Part shown: positions 44,351 through 52,547 of the stretch, piece after piece
Numbering within the stretch: position 1 is the stretch's first letter
Layout of the letters: every line of letters begins with the position of its first letter
Source: Bacteroidota bacterium
GTDB taxonomy: Bacteria > Bacteroidota > Bacteroidia > Cytophagales > Cyclobacteriaceae
NCBI GenBank assembly: GCA_023417785.1
Contig: JAEZEH010000005.1
Span: forward strand, 27,680-91,679
Direction: 5' to 3'
DNA length: 64,000 bases
Program-made: the position numbers and the translations under genes
Notes under the pieces: model-generated
The model's database searches: none
Told to the model about the DNA's origin: nothing
Seen by the model: only the letters and a program-made list of their open reading frames with translations

Positions 44351-44815
44351 CTACCACTTGAACCCGAGACCGACTCCGAAGTAAGGATAGTAGCGGTTTT
44401 CATTTGACAATTCAGTGAGTCGTATGAACGGTGTGTAGCCTGCCCTGAAAATAAAACGCTTCTCCGGGTTGTCATATCTATAACCAAGGAAAGTGCTGAC
44501 AAAAAGCTGACTTCTGTTTGTTGTTTCAGTAAATCTTCCTGCGTCGTAAACACCATAGGTGAATCCTGTAGCAATTTCCGGATGGTGATTGCCATTGAAG
44601 AAAGTCTTGCCAAAGCTCACGGGAATGAACAGCGCGAAGGGCGCCGGCCCAACTCCAGCCCTCGCGGAAAATCCATTATTAAACTTACGTTCATAATTGA
44701 TGGAGATGAAGACACCGTTTCCCGCAATTTCCACCTGGACTGACTCGTTCAGCGCGTCCTGAGCAAAGGATGGCAACGTACCCAGACACAAAAGCAGCAA
44801 GACGCACCGGATCAT
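44351..44815 (-). CDS. Small outer-membrane beta-barrel-type hypothetical protein
   Basis: 154 residues. Signal peptide (MIRCVLLLLCLGTLPSFAQ), then strand-like alternation with aromatic ends (FISINYERKFNNGFSARAGVGPAPFAL, LFVSTFLGYRYDN, YYPYFGVGLGFKW). The C-terminal Phe-Lys-Trp resembles a barrel-closing strand. It is predicted to be an outer-membrane or periplasmic small barrel with no known function. It converges with the ApnL-like gene (3-bp gap) and lies 96 bp after the deacetylase gene on the same strand. Confidence 0.65.
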   Translation of the reverse strand: MIRCVLLLLCLGTLPSFAQDALNESVQVEIAGNGVFISINYERKFNNGFSARAGVGPAPFALFIPVSFGKTFFNGNHHPEIATGFTYGVYDAGRFTETTNRSQLFVSTFLGYRYDNPEKRFIFRAGYTPFIRLTELSNENRYYPYFGVGLGFKW

Positions 44816-44911
44816 CTGTAATTATCGATAATAAATATGCAACCAGCAATGTATTACCAGCCAACGAACAAAATTGCCGGTTATTGCTATCGACCGCCAG
44901 ATGTTCAGTAA

Positions 44912-45754
44912 TTAATTTTTGGTAAGGTCTTTATATGAGATGAGCTCGACACCAAGATCTTTTATCAGTTTTTTGATGTCGGGATCAGTCCATATAGATG
45001 TAACGCCTTGACGGTCTTCGGCTACGGACCCATAGCCCACATGGTGTATGGCCCGTAATTCTTCGTTGTCAAGCCCGGGGTGGTCTACAAATAAATAGGT
45101 ATTGCCCTTTTCAAGCTTCCGAAGCATATTCATGAAGCTGGATTTCTTTTCGGCGAACGTTTTAGACGGACCTTCATATCGCGTTCCCTTGACGTTGTAA
45201 CGAACCAGATCGATGTCGAGATTGTATTCCCGCGCGAGCCGTTTTGTCATCATACGCACAGAGTCGCTAAGATCGGTGCAGCCCATATGACCGCTTATGT
45301 GACTTACCCGCGGAATGTATTTTTTGGCCAGCTCAATTTGTGCGCGGAACTCCTTCTCAACGTCTTCGATCCGCCAGTTGTTTTCGCGGATGGCCTGACC
45401 AGGATAATTCTTATTCGGCCACACCATGGGGTAAAAGTACCCGTCTTTGTCGCGTATGCTCGGGCAGTCTGAAACAGGACGCCATTTCACGTTATCCCAT
45501 TCACTGGTGATAGCAAGGTGGATGCCGACATCTGTGCCGGGGTTCTCGGCGAGTAATCGAACCGCCTCAGGAAACCAGGGCGAAGGAACGATCACTTCTA
45601 TAGAAGTTTGGATTCCTTCCTTGTAACACTTAATCAAGGCCAGGTTTCCCGAATGCGAATACCCCATGTCGTCACCGCGAACTATGAGTCGGGGCGGTTG
45701 TGCCTGGCAAAGGGTGGCACCGATAAGGATGGAAGCGATAATAAATATTTTCAT
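44912..45754 (-). CDS. ChbG/YdjC-family carbohydrate deacetylase
   Basis: 280 residues with a signal peptide (MKIFIIASILIGATLCQAQ). The YdjC fold motifs are present: LIVRGDDMGYSHSGN (metal Asp), DVGIHLAITSEW (metal His) and VSHISGHMGCTD. The family deacetylates amino or acetylated sugars such as chitooligosaccharides; the substrate here is unknown and may be an O- or N-acetylated glycan fragment. The exported location is unlike the cytoplasmic ChbG of E. coli. The gene starts 10 bp after the GH78 gene, so it is likely in that operon. Confidence 0.85.
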   Translation of the reverse strand: MKIFIIASILIGATLCQAQPPRLIVRGDDMGYSHSGNLALIKCYKEGIQTSIEVIVPSPWFPEAVRLLAENPGTDVGIHLAITSEWDNVKWRPVSDCPSIRDKDGYFYPMVWPNKNYPGQAIRENNWRIEDVEKEFRAQIELAKKYIPRVSHISGHMGCTDLSDSVRMMTKRLAREYNLDIDLVRYNVKGTRYEGPSKTFAEKKSSFMNMLRKLEKGNTYLFVDHPGLDNEELRAIHHVGYGSVAEDRQGVTSIWTDPDIKKLIKDLGVELISYKDLTKN

Positions 45755-45764
45755 GGGGACTTAG

Positions 45765-48503
45765 TTATCGAGTGGTAAAAGCATATTTTCCGGAACCGGT
45801 TTTCACGACGATGTAGTTGCCTTCCTTGCGGGAATCTGATACCGGACTGTCGCCCTGATAGACTTGTTGACCATCGGACACCGGAACCCATACCTCAGCG
45901 GTAGTGTTTCCAGGAATGGATACATTCAATGTAATCGATTCACCTTCTTTCCGCCAATTACTTTCGATCACGCCGCGGACCGATCGATAACTTCCATTGG
46001 CAAATGTGAGATCACCGGCGGGCTGAGGCTTGATTATGATTTGTTCAAACCCTGGGCGTGCGGGATTGATGCCGAGGAGTGATCGAAAAAACCATTCACT
46101 GATTGATCCAAACATCGGATGATTTTGTGAGGGATACAACTCAGGATATTCCCAGCTTTCCCAAAGGGTGGTGGCGCCGTTTTCAAGCATATGTCCCCAT
46201 CCGGGATAATCTTTCTGGTTTGCGATACGAAACGCCATATCATTCCGGTCTCTGTCCCGAAGAATATCGAACATCATCTTTGTACCGAAGATACCGGAAG
46301 ATACATGCCATTTATGACGGTCGAATTCATCGACTAACACCTGGAAGGTGTTTTCTTCTTCCGGGGAAAGGCCATACCAAAGTGCGAAAATCTGCGCCGA
46401 TTGTGTTCCGTTGTCAAACCTGCCGGTTCCGGGCACAAGATACTTTCTTACAATGAGCCGTTTAATATTCTGGGACTGCTTCGCGAAATTGATGGAGTCC
46501 TGTTCTTTGCCGAGTATGCCGGCAAACTTTGCAGCCAGCATCGCATGATGATAGTAAAACGCTGCAGCAGAAAACGCCTCTGCACGGGGGTCCAATGCTT
46601 CATGATCACCAATATCCCAATGAAACAATCCGTCAACAGCTTTCGATTTGAGGAAGTCCATTTGTTTCGTGAGCCCCTCATAATTCTCTTCGATGATTTG
46701 TTTGTCACCGTAAAAGTCGTACAACTGTTCCTGAACAAACGGATAAGCTAACTGCCAGCCCAATGGACCGGAGTAACCTCCGTACCCCCTGTCGGCAATA
46801 CCCACGAACGGAGCGGTTTCCGTTATTCCGCCATCGGGTTGCTGATCATTGGCGAAGTCGCGAACTGCCTTGCGATAGAAGTTCGCCATATCGTAGTTAT
46901 AGATAAACGCATTCGCAACGACTACGATATCGGCGCCGTAACCAAGCTTCTCGCGTGCGGGACAATCGGACTGAACGCTGAACACGTTACTTCGGAATGT
47001 TCTTTTGGTGACTTCCTGAATCTCGTTGAACATCTCATTTGAGCATGAGAACGTACCATCTTCTTCGAGGTCGGCGCTGAGCACAAGACCTTCGAAATCA
47101 GCCAGGGTGGGTTTACCTGGCCAACCAGTCACTTCGACGTAACGAAAACCATGGAAGGTAAATCGGGGGTTCCAAACTTCGGTGCCCTTTCCTTTCAACG
47201 TATACCGATCTTCCTGCCAGGCAGTTTCCGGCGCACCCGGTCCGCCCTTGATGCCACCCTTGCGAATCTGCGTCATCACACTCGTGGAATAATTCAGGGT
47301 GCCGTCCTTGAAAATATCTTCCCCATATCTTAAGCGAATCGTTTTCCCGGCGGGACCTTTCACACGAATCCGTGCAACGCCAGCGAAATTCACACCCATA
47401 TCGACGATGAACGTGTCTGGTCTCGGGTTCGTCACCTTGACAGGTTTCAACACGTCAATGATTTTTACCGCGGGTTGCATTTGTACAGTCATGGTTCCGG
47501 AGGGACCGTCGGCTTTGCGGGCATTTTTCCATGTCGCTTTCCCTGCTGTACCTGTATCCCACCCGTTGATTTCCTTTCGTGCATCATAGTGTTCACCGAG
47601 ATAAACACTGTTTTGCATTACGGGTCCTTCCGTAGTTTGCCAGGACTCGTCCGTTGGAAGAACGTCTTCGGATCCATCCGTGTAGCGGATTCGTATTTCC
47701 GCAATTACACAGGGGCGACCCGTTTGCTGGTACTCACGAATATCCCAGCGTCCAAATAGTTTAATAGGCAGCGGATTCCACCAGCCATTTCCCAGCATCA
47801 CGCCCCAGACATTATTGCCTCGCTTTATCGCGCTAGTTACATCGAATACATTGTACAACACTTGTTTACTATAGGCAGTCCAGCCCGGATCGAGAACGAC
47901 GTCGCCAACGCGTTTCCCGTTCAGCGACGTTTCATAGTAACCGAGGCCACTGATATAGAGACGGGCTGATGCGATGGGTTTTCCTGCCGAAAAGGTCTTC
48001 CGGAAGAGAGGCATGCCTTCAGGTTTATAATAGTCAATGTCCTGATCAGGCTGTGGTTTGGCGTCGTCTATCCAAGTAGCTTTCCAGTCCGACGGATCAA
48101 GCATGGCTGTCTCAAACCATGCAACCTCGCTCCACGCAGATGACTCCGACTGGTCGTAAATCTTCACCCGCCAGAAGTAACGTGTGCAAGGTTTCAGCGG
48201 AGTTCCTTCATACGTAACGTTGACGCTATTCGAAGAAGTTATCTTCCCGGTAGACCATGCGCTGCCCTTTTCCTGCTCAACGTCTTCGAGATGGTCGCTC
48301 ACAACTATTTCATAAGCAGCCTGAGTTGCATTTTTAACATGATTGGAAAAGTACCAGCTGAAGCGAGGGTTCTTTGTATCAATACCGAGTGGGTTAGACC
48401 TATATTCACATGAAAGCGAAACCGGGACCAGAGGGTCGGCAGCCAGGCCGGAAAACGATATGAACACAAATAGCACAAAGGAACACTGCTTGAAAAAGGT
48501 CAT
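45765..48503 (-). CDS. GH78 alpha-L-rhamnosidase (variant active-site motif)
   Basis: 912 residues with signal peptide. N-terminal Ig-like and beta domains (PRFSWYFSNHVKN, WDIREYQQTGRP), then the six-hairpin catalytic domain, then a C-terminal beta domain. The catalytic-region sequence is SDCPAREKLGYGADIV, a one-residue-shorter form of the usual DCPQRDERLGWTGDA: Glu and Asp are kept, Trp becomes Tyr. This form is seen in some other GH78 proteins (recalled). It removes alpha-L-rhamnose from oligosaccharides in the periplasm or at the surface. It starts on the last base of the upstream six-hairpin gene stop codon. Confidence 0.88.
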   Translation of the reverse strand: MTFFKQCSFVLFVFISFSGLAADPLVPVSLSCEYRSNPLGIDTKNPRFSWYFSNHVKNATQAAYEIVVSDHLEDVEQEKGSAWSTGKITSSNSVNVTYEGTPLKPCTRYFWRVKIYDQSESSAWSEVAWFETAMLDPSDWKATWIDDAKPQPDQDIDYYKPEGMPLFRKTFSAGKPIASARLYISGLGYYETSLNGKRVGDVVLDPGWTAYSKQVLYNVFDVTSAIKRGNNVWGVMLGNGWWNPLPIKLFGRWDIREYQQTGRPCVIAEIRIRYTDGSEDVLPTDESWQTTEGPVMQNSVYLGEHYDARKEINGWDTGTAGKATWKNARKADGPSGTMTVQMQPAVKIIDVLKPVKVTNPRPDTFIVDMGVNFAGVARIRVKGPAGKTIRLRYGEDIFKDGTLNYSTSVMTQIRKGGIKGGPGAPETAWQEDRYTLKGKGTEVWNPRFTFHGFRYVEVTGWPGKPTLADFEGLVLSADLEEDGTFSCSNEMFNEIQEVTKRTFRSNVFSVQSDCPAREKLGYGADIVVVANAFIYNYDMANFYRKAVRDFANDQQPDGGITETAPFVGIADRGYGGYSGPLGWQLAYPFVQEQLYDFYGDKQIIEENYEGLTKQMDFLKSKAVDGLFHWDIGDHEALDPRAEAFSAAAFYYHHAMLAAKFAGILGKEQDSINFAKQSQNIKRLIVRKYLVPGTGRFDNGTQSAQIFALWYGLSPEEENTFQVLVDEFDRHKWHVSSGIFGTKMMFDILRDRDRNDMAFRIANQKDYPGWGHMLENGATTLWESWEYPELYPSQNHPMFGSISEWFFRSLLGINPARPGFEQIIIKPQPAGDLTFANGSYRSVRGVIESNWRKEGESITLNVSIPGNTTAEVWVPVSDGQQVYQGDSPVSDSRKEGNYIVVKTGSGKYAFTTR

Positions 48504-50191
48504 TATTTAGAAGATTGGTTGTAGTTTAAAGATACCTGAACTTTTTTTCCGGGGACTGAATCGAGAACAACATACGTACTTTCGCGTATATTTTCCATCC
48601 GGTATGTGGATGTTTCTCCGTTGACGCTAACCTTCTTGACAGATGTCACGCCCTGCGGAAGCAGCAACCTAACCATAGATGTTTGCATCGGACCATTCAC
48701 TGAAAGCGTAATCGTTCTGTTCGAAGGGTTGTGATTGAGCACATAGTTTACAGAAACTTTGGAAGGACCGTAAACGACATTTACAGAGGTATCGTTGATT
48801 TCCGCCGCAAGCCAGCGCGGCGAAAGCTCAAGCTTGTTAAATAACACATCTTTGTCGACCACACCGGCGAGTCCTTCGATCATTGCACTGTACACTGCGG
48901 CCTGACCCCAATTATCCGGAATGCCTTCGTCGACTTTACCTTCCGGCGTATACGAAACAGGTAGTGTATTATTATGTTTTTTGATCAAGGTGTCAATTCG
49001 GCGCAGGATATCGACACCGTACGCCTCATATCCATTTCGAAAAGCTGCCTTGGCGAGTTCACCTGCTACTATTGTATTTACACCACCATTCATATACGAC
49101 CCTGGTTTGTAGTCGGCGAAGTGTGGCTCTACGGGAGGGTAAATTCCATACCACTCCGCGAACGACTTGTGTTTGTTCGATTCCTTCAATGTCAGGTAGG
49201 TTTCAATAATTGATTGAGCCATTTCGTCGGTGGGAAGTTCGCGATTGATATCATAAGGATTGGAAAGGCTCAACGTGTTTCGCTGATCCATATTCAGGTA
49301 TGAGGGCTGCGGATCATCTTCGACAAAGTGCGCGTAAAACGTTCCGTTCCAGCAAAGAGCGTTCGTCGTTTCACGAAAGTGTATTGCCTTATCATTCCAG
49401 ACTTTCACCTCGTCGGTATCGCCCACGGCCTGAAACATATTGGCAAGCTTCCGACACGCATAGTACATTCCACTATTGTCGCCATGCATAATTCCCATGG
49501 GTGTGTTCTCATCAATATCAAAAATTCCCTTCTGCACATCGCCGCCGTTCCGGGTGTATTCTTCGCGGGAGGTGGGCAGTTGCATGAAGTCCCATGTATC
49601 AAGCGTGTAACCGCGTTTCACCAACTGGTGTTTTTTTGACCATCGAAGCGGGTCGGTCATGCTGTAGTTCATTCCTTTGACAAGTGCGGGGAGCCATTTC
49701 TGAACGAATGCCAGATCTCCGGTGGACTGATATATCGCGTAGACGCCCTCAACCATTAGATACTCAAGGTCCGCTTCAACGGGAAGGCGATGCATCTCAA
49801 TCTTTTCCTCTGGAAACTCTTTCCAGTACCGGGGGTGAAATATCCTTTTCCGAATTCCGCCGCCCCACCCGAGAGGAAAGAAATAGTCAAAGTAAATACC
49901 TTCGTCAGTTTGGTTCTCGAGATAAAATTCGAGGAACGATTTCATGTCGGGATGAAGATATTTCATGGCCTTCATTACATGGACGTGGTCGCGCACCCAC
50001 GGAACAAAAATCGCCCTCTTTTTCCCCCCAAGGACCTTTGTATCCATCACCCGGTCACCATAAAGGTTAGTTTCAAGATGCCGGAGCATAGTTGCAAATT
50101 CCCCGTTGCTATCATCGAAACTGGTTCGCGACTGAGCCCACGAGTCCGAGATGGCTAAAACACTGAAAATAAGAATGAAATATAAACGCAT
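48503..50191 (-). CDS. Secreted six-hairpin (alpha/alpha)6 glycosidase-like protein
   Basis: 562 residues from the ATG at 50191, giving a signal peptide (MRLYFILIFSVLAISDSWAQ). The body is helical with aromatic and acidic residues typical of (alpha/alpha)6 barrels (AIFVPWVRDHVHVMKAMKYLHPDMKSFLEFYL, WGQAAVYSAMIEGLAG), and the C-terminus is a beta domain. It resembles GH78-like or other six-hairpin glycosidases but lacks the GH78 DCP motif, so no family number is assigned. Its stop overlaps the start of the GH78 gene by 1 bp. Confidence 0.65.
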   Translation of the reverse strand: MRLYFILIFSVLAISDSWAQSRTSFDDSNGEFATMLRHLETNLYGDRVMDTKVLGGKKRAIFVPWVRDHVHVMKAMKYLHPDMKSFLEFYLENQTDEGIYFDYFFPLGWGGGIRKRIFHPRYWKEFPEEKIEMHRLPVEADLEYLMVEGVYAIYQSTGDLAFVQKWLPALVKGMNYSMTDPLRWSKKHQLVKRGYTLDTWDFMQLPTSREEYTRNGGDVQKGIFDIDENTPMGIMHGDNSGMYYACRKLANMFQAVGDTDEVKVWNDKAIHFRETTNALCWNGTFYAHFVEDDPQPSYLNMDQRNTLSLSNPYDINRELPTDEMAQSIIETYLTLKESNKHKSFAEWYGIYPPVEPHFADYKPGSYMNGGVNTIVAGELAKAAFRNGYEAYGVDILRRIDTLIKKHNNTLPVSYTPEGKVDEGIPDNWGQAAVYSAMIEGLAGVVDKDVLFNKLELSPRWLAAEINDTSVNVVYGPSKVSVNYVLNHNPSNRTITLSVNGPMQTSMVRLLLPQGVTSVKKVSVNGETSTYRMENIRESTYVVLDSVPGKKVQVSLNYNQSSK

Positions 50192-50359
50192 AAAGCAGAG
50201 CGGAGTGGTCGCATTTTTCAATCCCGACAAATTGCCCCGAGGCCACATCATTTTCATCCTTGCCTGTCCTGCTTGTAAGCCGAGAAGTCGGAGCGCTGAA
50301 CTCGTTGAAATCAGACAGTACAGGATGAATTGAAGCCCATTTCTTCCAATAATCGGATT

Positions 50360-52543
50360 ATGAAACGACTACTCTGTCTTATATTTCTAACGCCGATAGT
50401 TTACTCTGTGGCCCAGAATACCGAAAAATGGTTTCCCTTCACACCCACGGATTACTTTGCATCACAGACGCTCGATCTAAGTAACTGGCTCGACAAACCG
50501 GCAGGGAAACATGGCTTTCTGCAAATAAACGGTAAGGACTTCAGATTCGAAGACGGCACACCCGTGAAATTCTGGGGCGTCAACATCAGCAGCAATGAAC
50601 CGTTCTCGCAGAAGGACAAAGTCAACTCCTGGATAAAGCTTCTGAGTAAGTACGGCATAAACGGAGTCCGTTTTCACAAATTCACGTGGGAAGCAACAGA
50701 TGGGGTACACTCCACCCGGATAACGGGTGACAAATGGAGCCGTTTTGACTATTTTAATCACGCCTTGCGGCAAGCGGGAATTTATTACAGCTGGTCACAC
50801 ATCTATGGTCATCGAATACTTCAGGGCGACAGCAGTCGGGTCCTGGCGTATCAGGAAATCCGGGACACAAAATTTCCATGGTCACATCTTAACGGCACAA
50901 CGGCATCACTGGTGAATTTCGCTGAGGATTTGCAAACACTGAACATTGAGCTTACGGTAAACATGCTAAATCACGTGAATCCGCATACAAAACTCAGGTA
51001 TGCCGATGACCCTGCGCTTTCGTTTATCGAACTTCAGAACGAAGATAACATCTTCTGGGGCGCAATTGAGCAAACGCTGAAGCAGACCCCTACGTACCGG
51101 AAGCTGCTGTGCGAGAAATTCAGCACATGGCTACGTAAAAAATATGGTACGGAAGAAGCACTTCGCAAAGCGTGGAACAACAAAGGCCTCGAATCCGGGC
51201 AGTCTCTCGCCGAAAGTAGTATTTATCCGAACCCGAATCATGGTTATTATTCGCATGAATATGAGCAGGCGTTAAAAGAAAACCGCGCTGTTCCACCACA
51301 TGTTGCCGACAGGGCAGCGTTTTTGTTTGACGAGCAAAACAAGTTCTATACTAAGTTTGTTGATGCGATCCGGAAGACGGGATACAAAGGCGTCATTGTA
51401 GGAAGTTGCTGGCAGGCCGGATCGGGTATTACCCATTTTTATAATCTCTACGCCGACTACAACGCAGGGGCTATTGACCGGCACAACTACTTTGGCGGCG
51501 GCACCGGTCATACCCTCAAGCCCGGAAAGGTGGATAATATGTCGATGCTTGCACAGCCCGGGTCAGGATTACTAAGTACGGGATTTCAAATGGTGGAAGA
51601 CCGTCCATTTCAGATTTCTGAATGGATGAGCCTCATCCCGAATGAATGGGTTGCCGAAAGTGCGCCGCTGATTGCCCTTTATGGAATGGGCCTTCAGGGA
51701 TGGGATGCTTCCTACGCCTTCGCGATGGATTACACACATTTCACACCTACCATTCAAAGCGGTCACGGCGTGTACAACGTAACTTCTCCTCTGCAGCTTG
51801 CTCTTTATCCGGCGTTAGCCGTAATGGTTTACCGCGGCGACGTGAAAGAAGGAGAACCGTTTTCCAACCGGAATGTAAACATCGGCGATCTCGAAAAAGG
51901 TCAACTGAAGTTTATTGAAAAAACATCTCAGCAATACGACGTAAAGAGTTTTCAGGCCAGCGCTCCGCAGGAAGCACTTGCCGTCGGGCCGGTTGCCGTT
52001 TCGTTTAATAAGCCGGAACTGCAGAAAACGGGAGATATGTCTAGGTTCGACGACAAAAAGAAAAAAATCATCACCTCAAATACCGGCCAGTTACGATGGC
52101 ACTACGGTGAAAAGGATTTTGTTACCGTAAACACCGCCGGTACACAAGGCATCGTCGGGTTTGCGAAAGGCGAATCCATCGAACTTGACGATCTTACCCT
52201 GACGCCGGGAAGTGACTTCGGTGTGATTTTACTAAGCAGTCTTGAAAAAGACCAGGGAATTCGTTCCTCGAAACAGATATTGGTAACCACCGTTGCACGT
52301 GCGCGTAACACCGGCATGAAGTACAATGCCGATAAAACGGAACTTCTTGACATCGGCAAAGCCCCTGTGCTGCTTGAGCCGGTTCAGGTGCGCGTTAAGC
52401 TTAAAGGAAATGCAAATGCTACCGTGTATATCCTTGATCATACCGGCAACAAAACAGGAAAAGTAATGCAGCTGGTTGACGGAGTCTTCGATCTGAACAG
52501 CGAAGAAACAAAGGCCATTTATTATCTCATTGAAAGGCAATAA
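50360..52543 (+). CDS. Secreted clan GH-A glycoside hydrolase (cellulase/beta-galactosidase-like)
   Basis: 727 residues from the ATG at 50360 (MKRLLCLIFLTPIVYSVAQ signal); an earlier ATG at 50330 lacks a signal. The TIM barrel begins with GKDFRFEDGTPVKFWGVNIS and KYGINGVRFHKFTWEA. The acid/base is likely the Glu in FIELQNEDN and the nucleophile the Glu in QISEWMSLIPNEW, the clan GH-A layout. Substrate specificity is not predictable from this. A C-terminal beta domain follows. It is divergent from the six-hairpin gene (168-bp gap) and converges with the next GH78 gene. Confidence 0.75.
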   Translation: MKRLLCLIFLTPIVYSVAQNTEKWFPFTPTDYFASQTLDLSNWLDKPAGKHGFLQINGKDFRFEDGTPVKFWGVNISSNEPFSQKDKVNSWIKLLSKYGINGVRFHKFTWEATDGVHSTRITGDKWSRFDYFNHALRQAGIYYSWSHIYGHRILQGDSSRVLAYQEIRDTKFPWSHLNGTTASLVNFAEDLQTLNIELTVNMLNHVNPHTKLRYADDPALSFIELQNEDNIFWGAIEQTLKQTPTYRKLLCEKFSTWLRKKYGTEEALRKAWNNKGLESGQSLAESSIYPNPNHGYYSHEYEQALKENRAVPPHVADRAAFLFDEQNKFYTKFVDAIRKTGYKGVIVGSCWQAGSGITHFYNLYADYNAGAIDRHNYFGGGTGHTLKPGKVDNMSMLAQPGSGLLSTGFQMVEDRPFQISEWMSLIPNEWVAESAPLIALYGMGLQGWDASYAFAMDYTHFTPTIQSGHGVYNVTSPLQLALYPALAVMVYRGDVKEGEPFSNRNVNIGDLEKGQLKFIEKTSQQYDVKSFQASAPQEALAVGPVAVSFNKPELQKTGDMSRFDDKKKKIITSNTGQLRWHYGEKDFVTVNTAGTQGIVGFAKGESIELDDLTLTPGSDFGVILLSSLEKDQGIRSSKQILVTTVARARNTGMKYNADKTELLDIGKAPVLLEPVQVRVKLKGNANATVYILDHTGNKTGKVMQLVDGVFDLNSEETKAIYYLIERQ

Positions 52544-52547
52544 AACA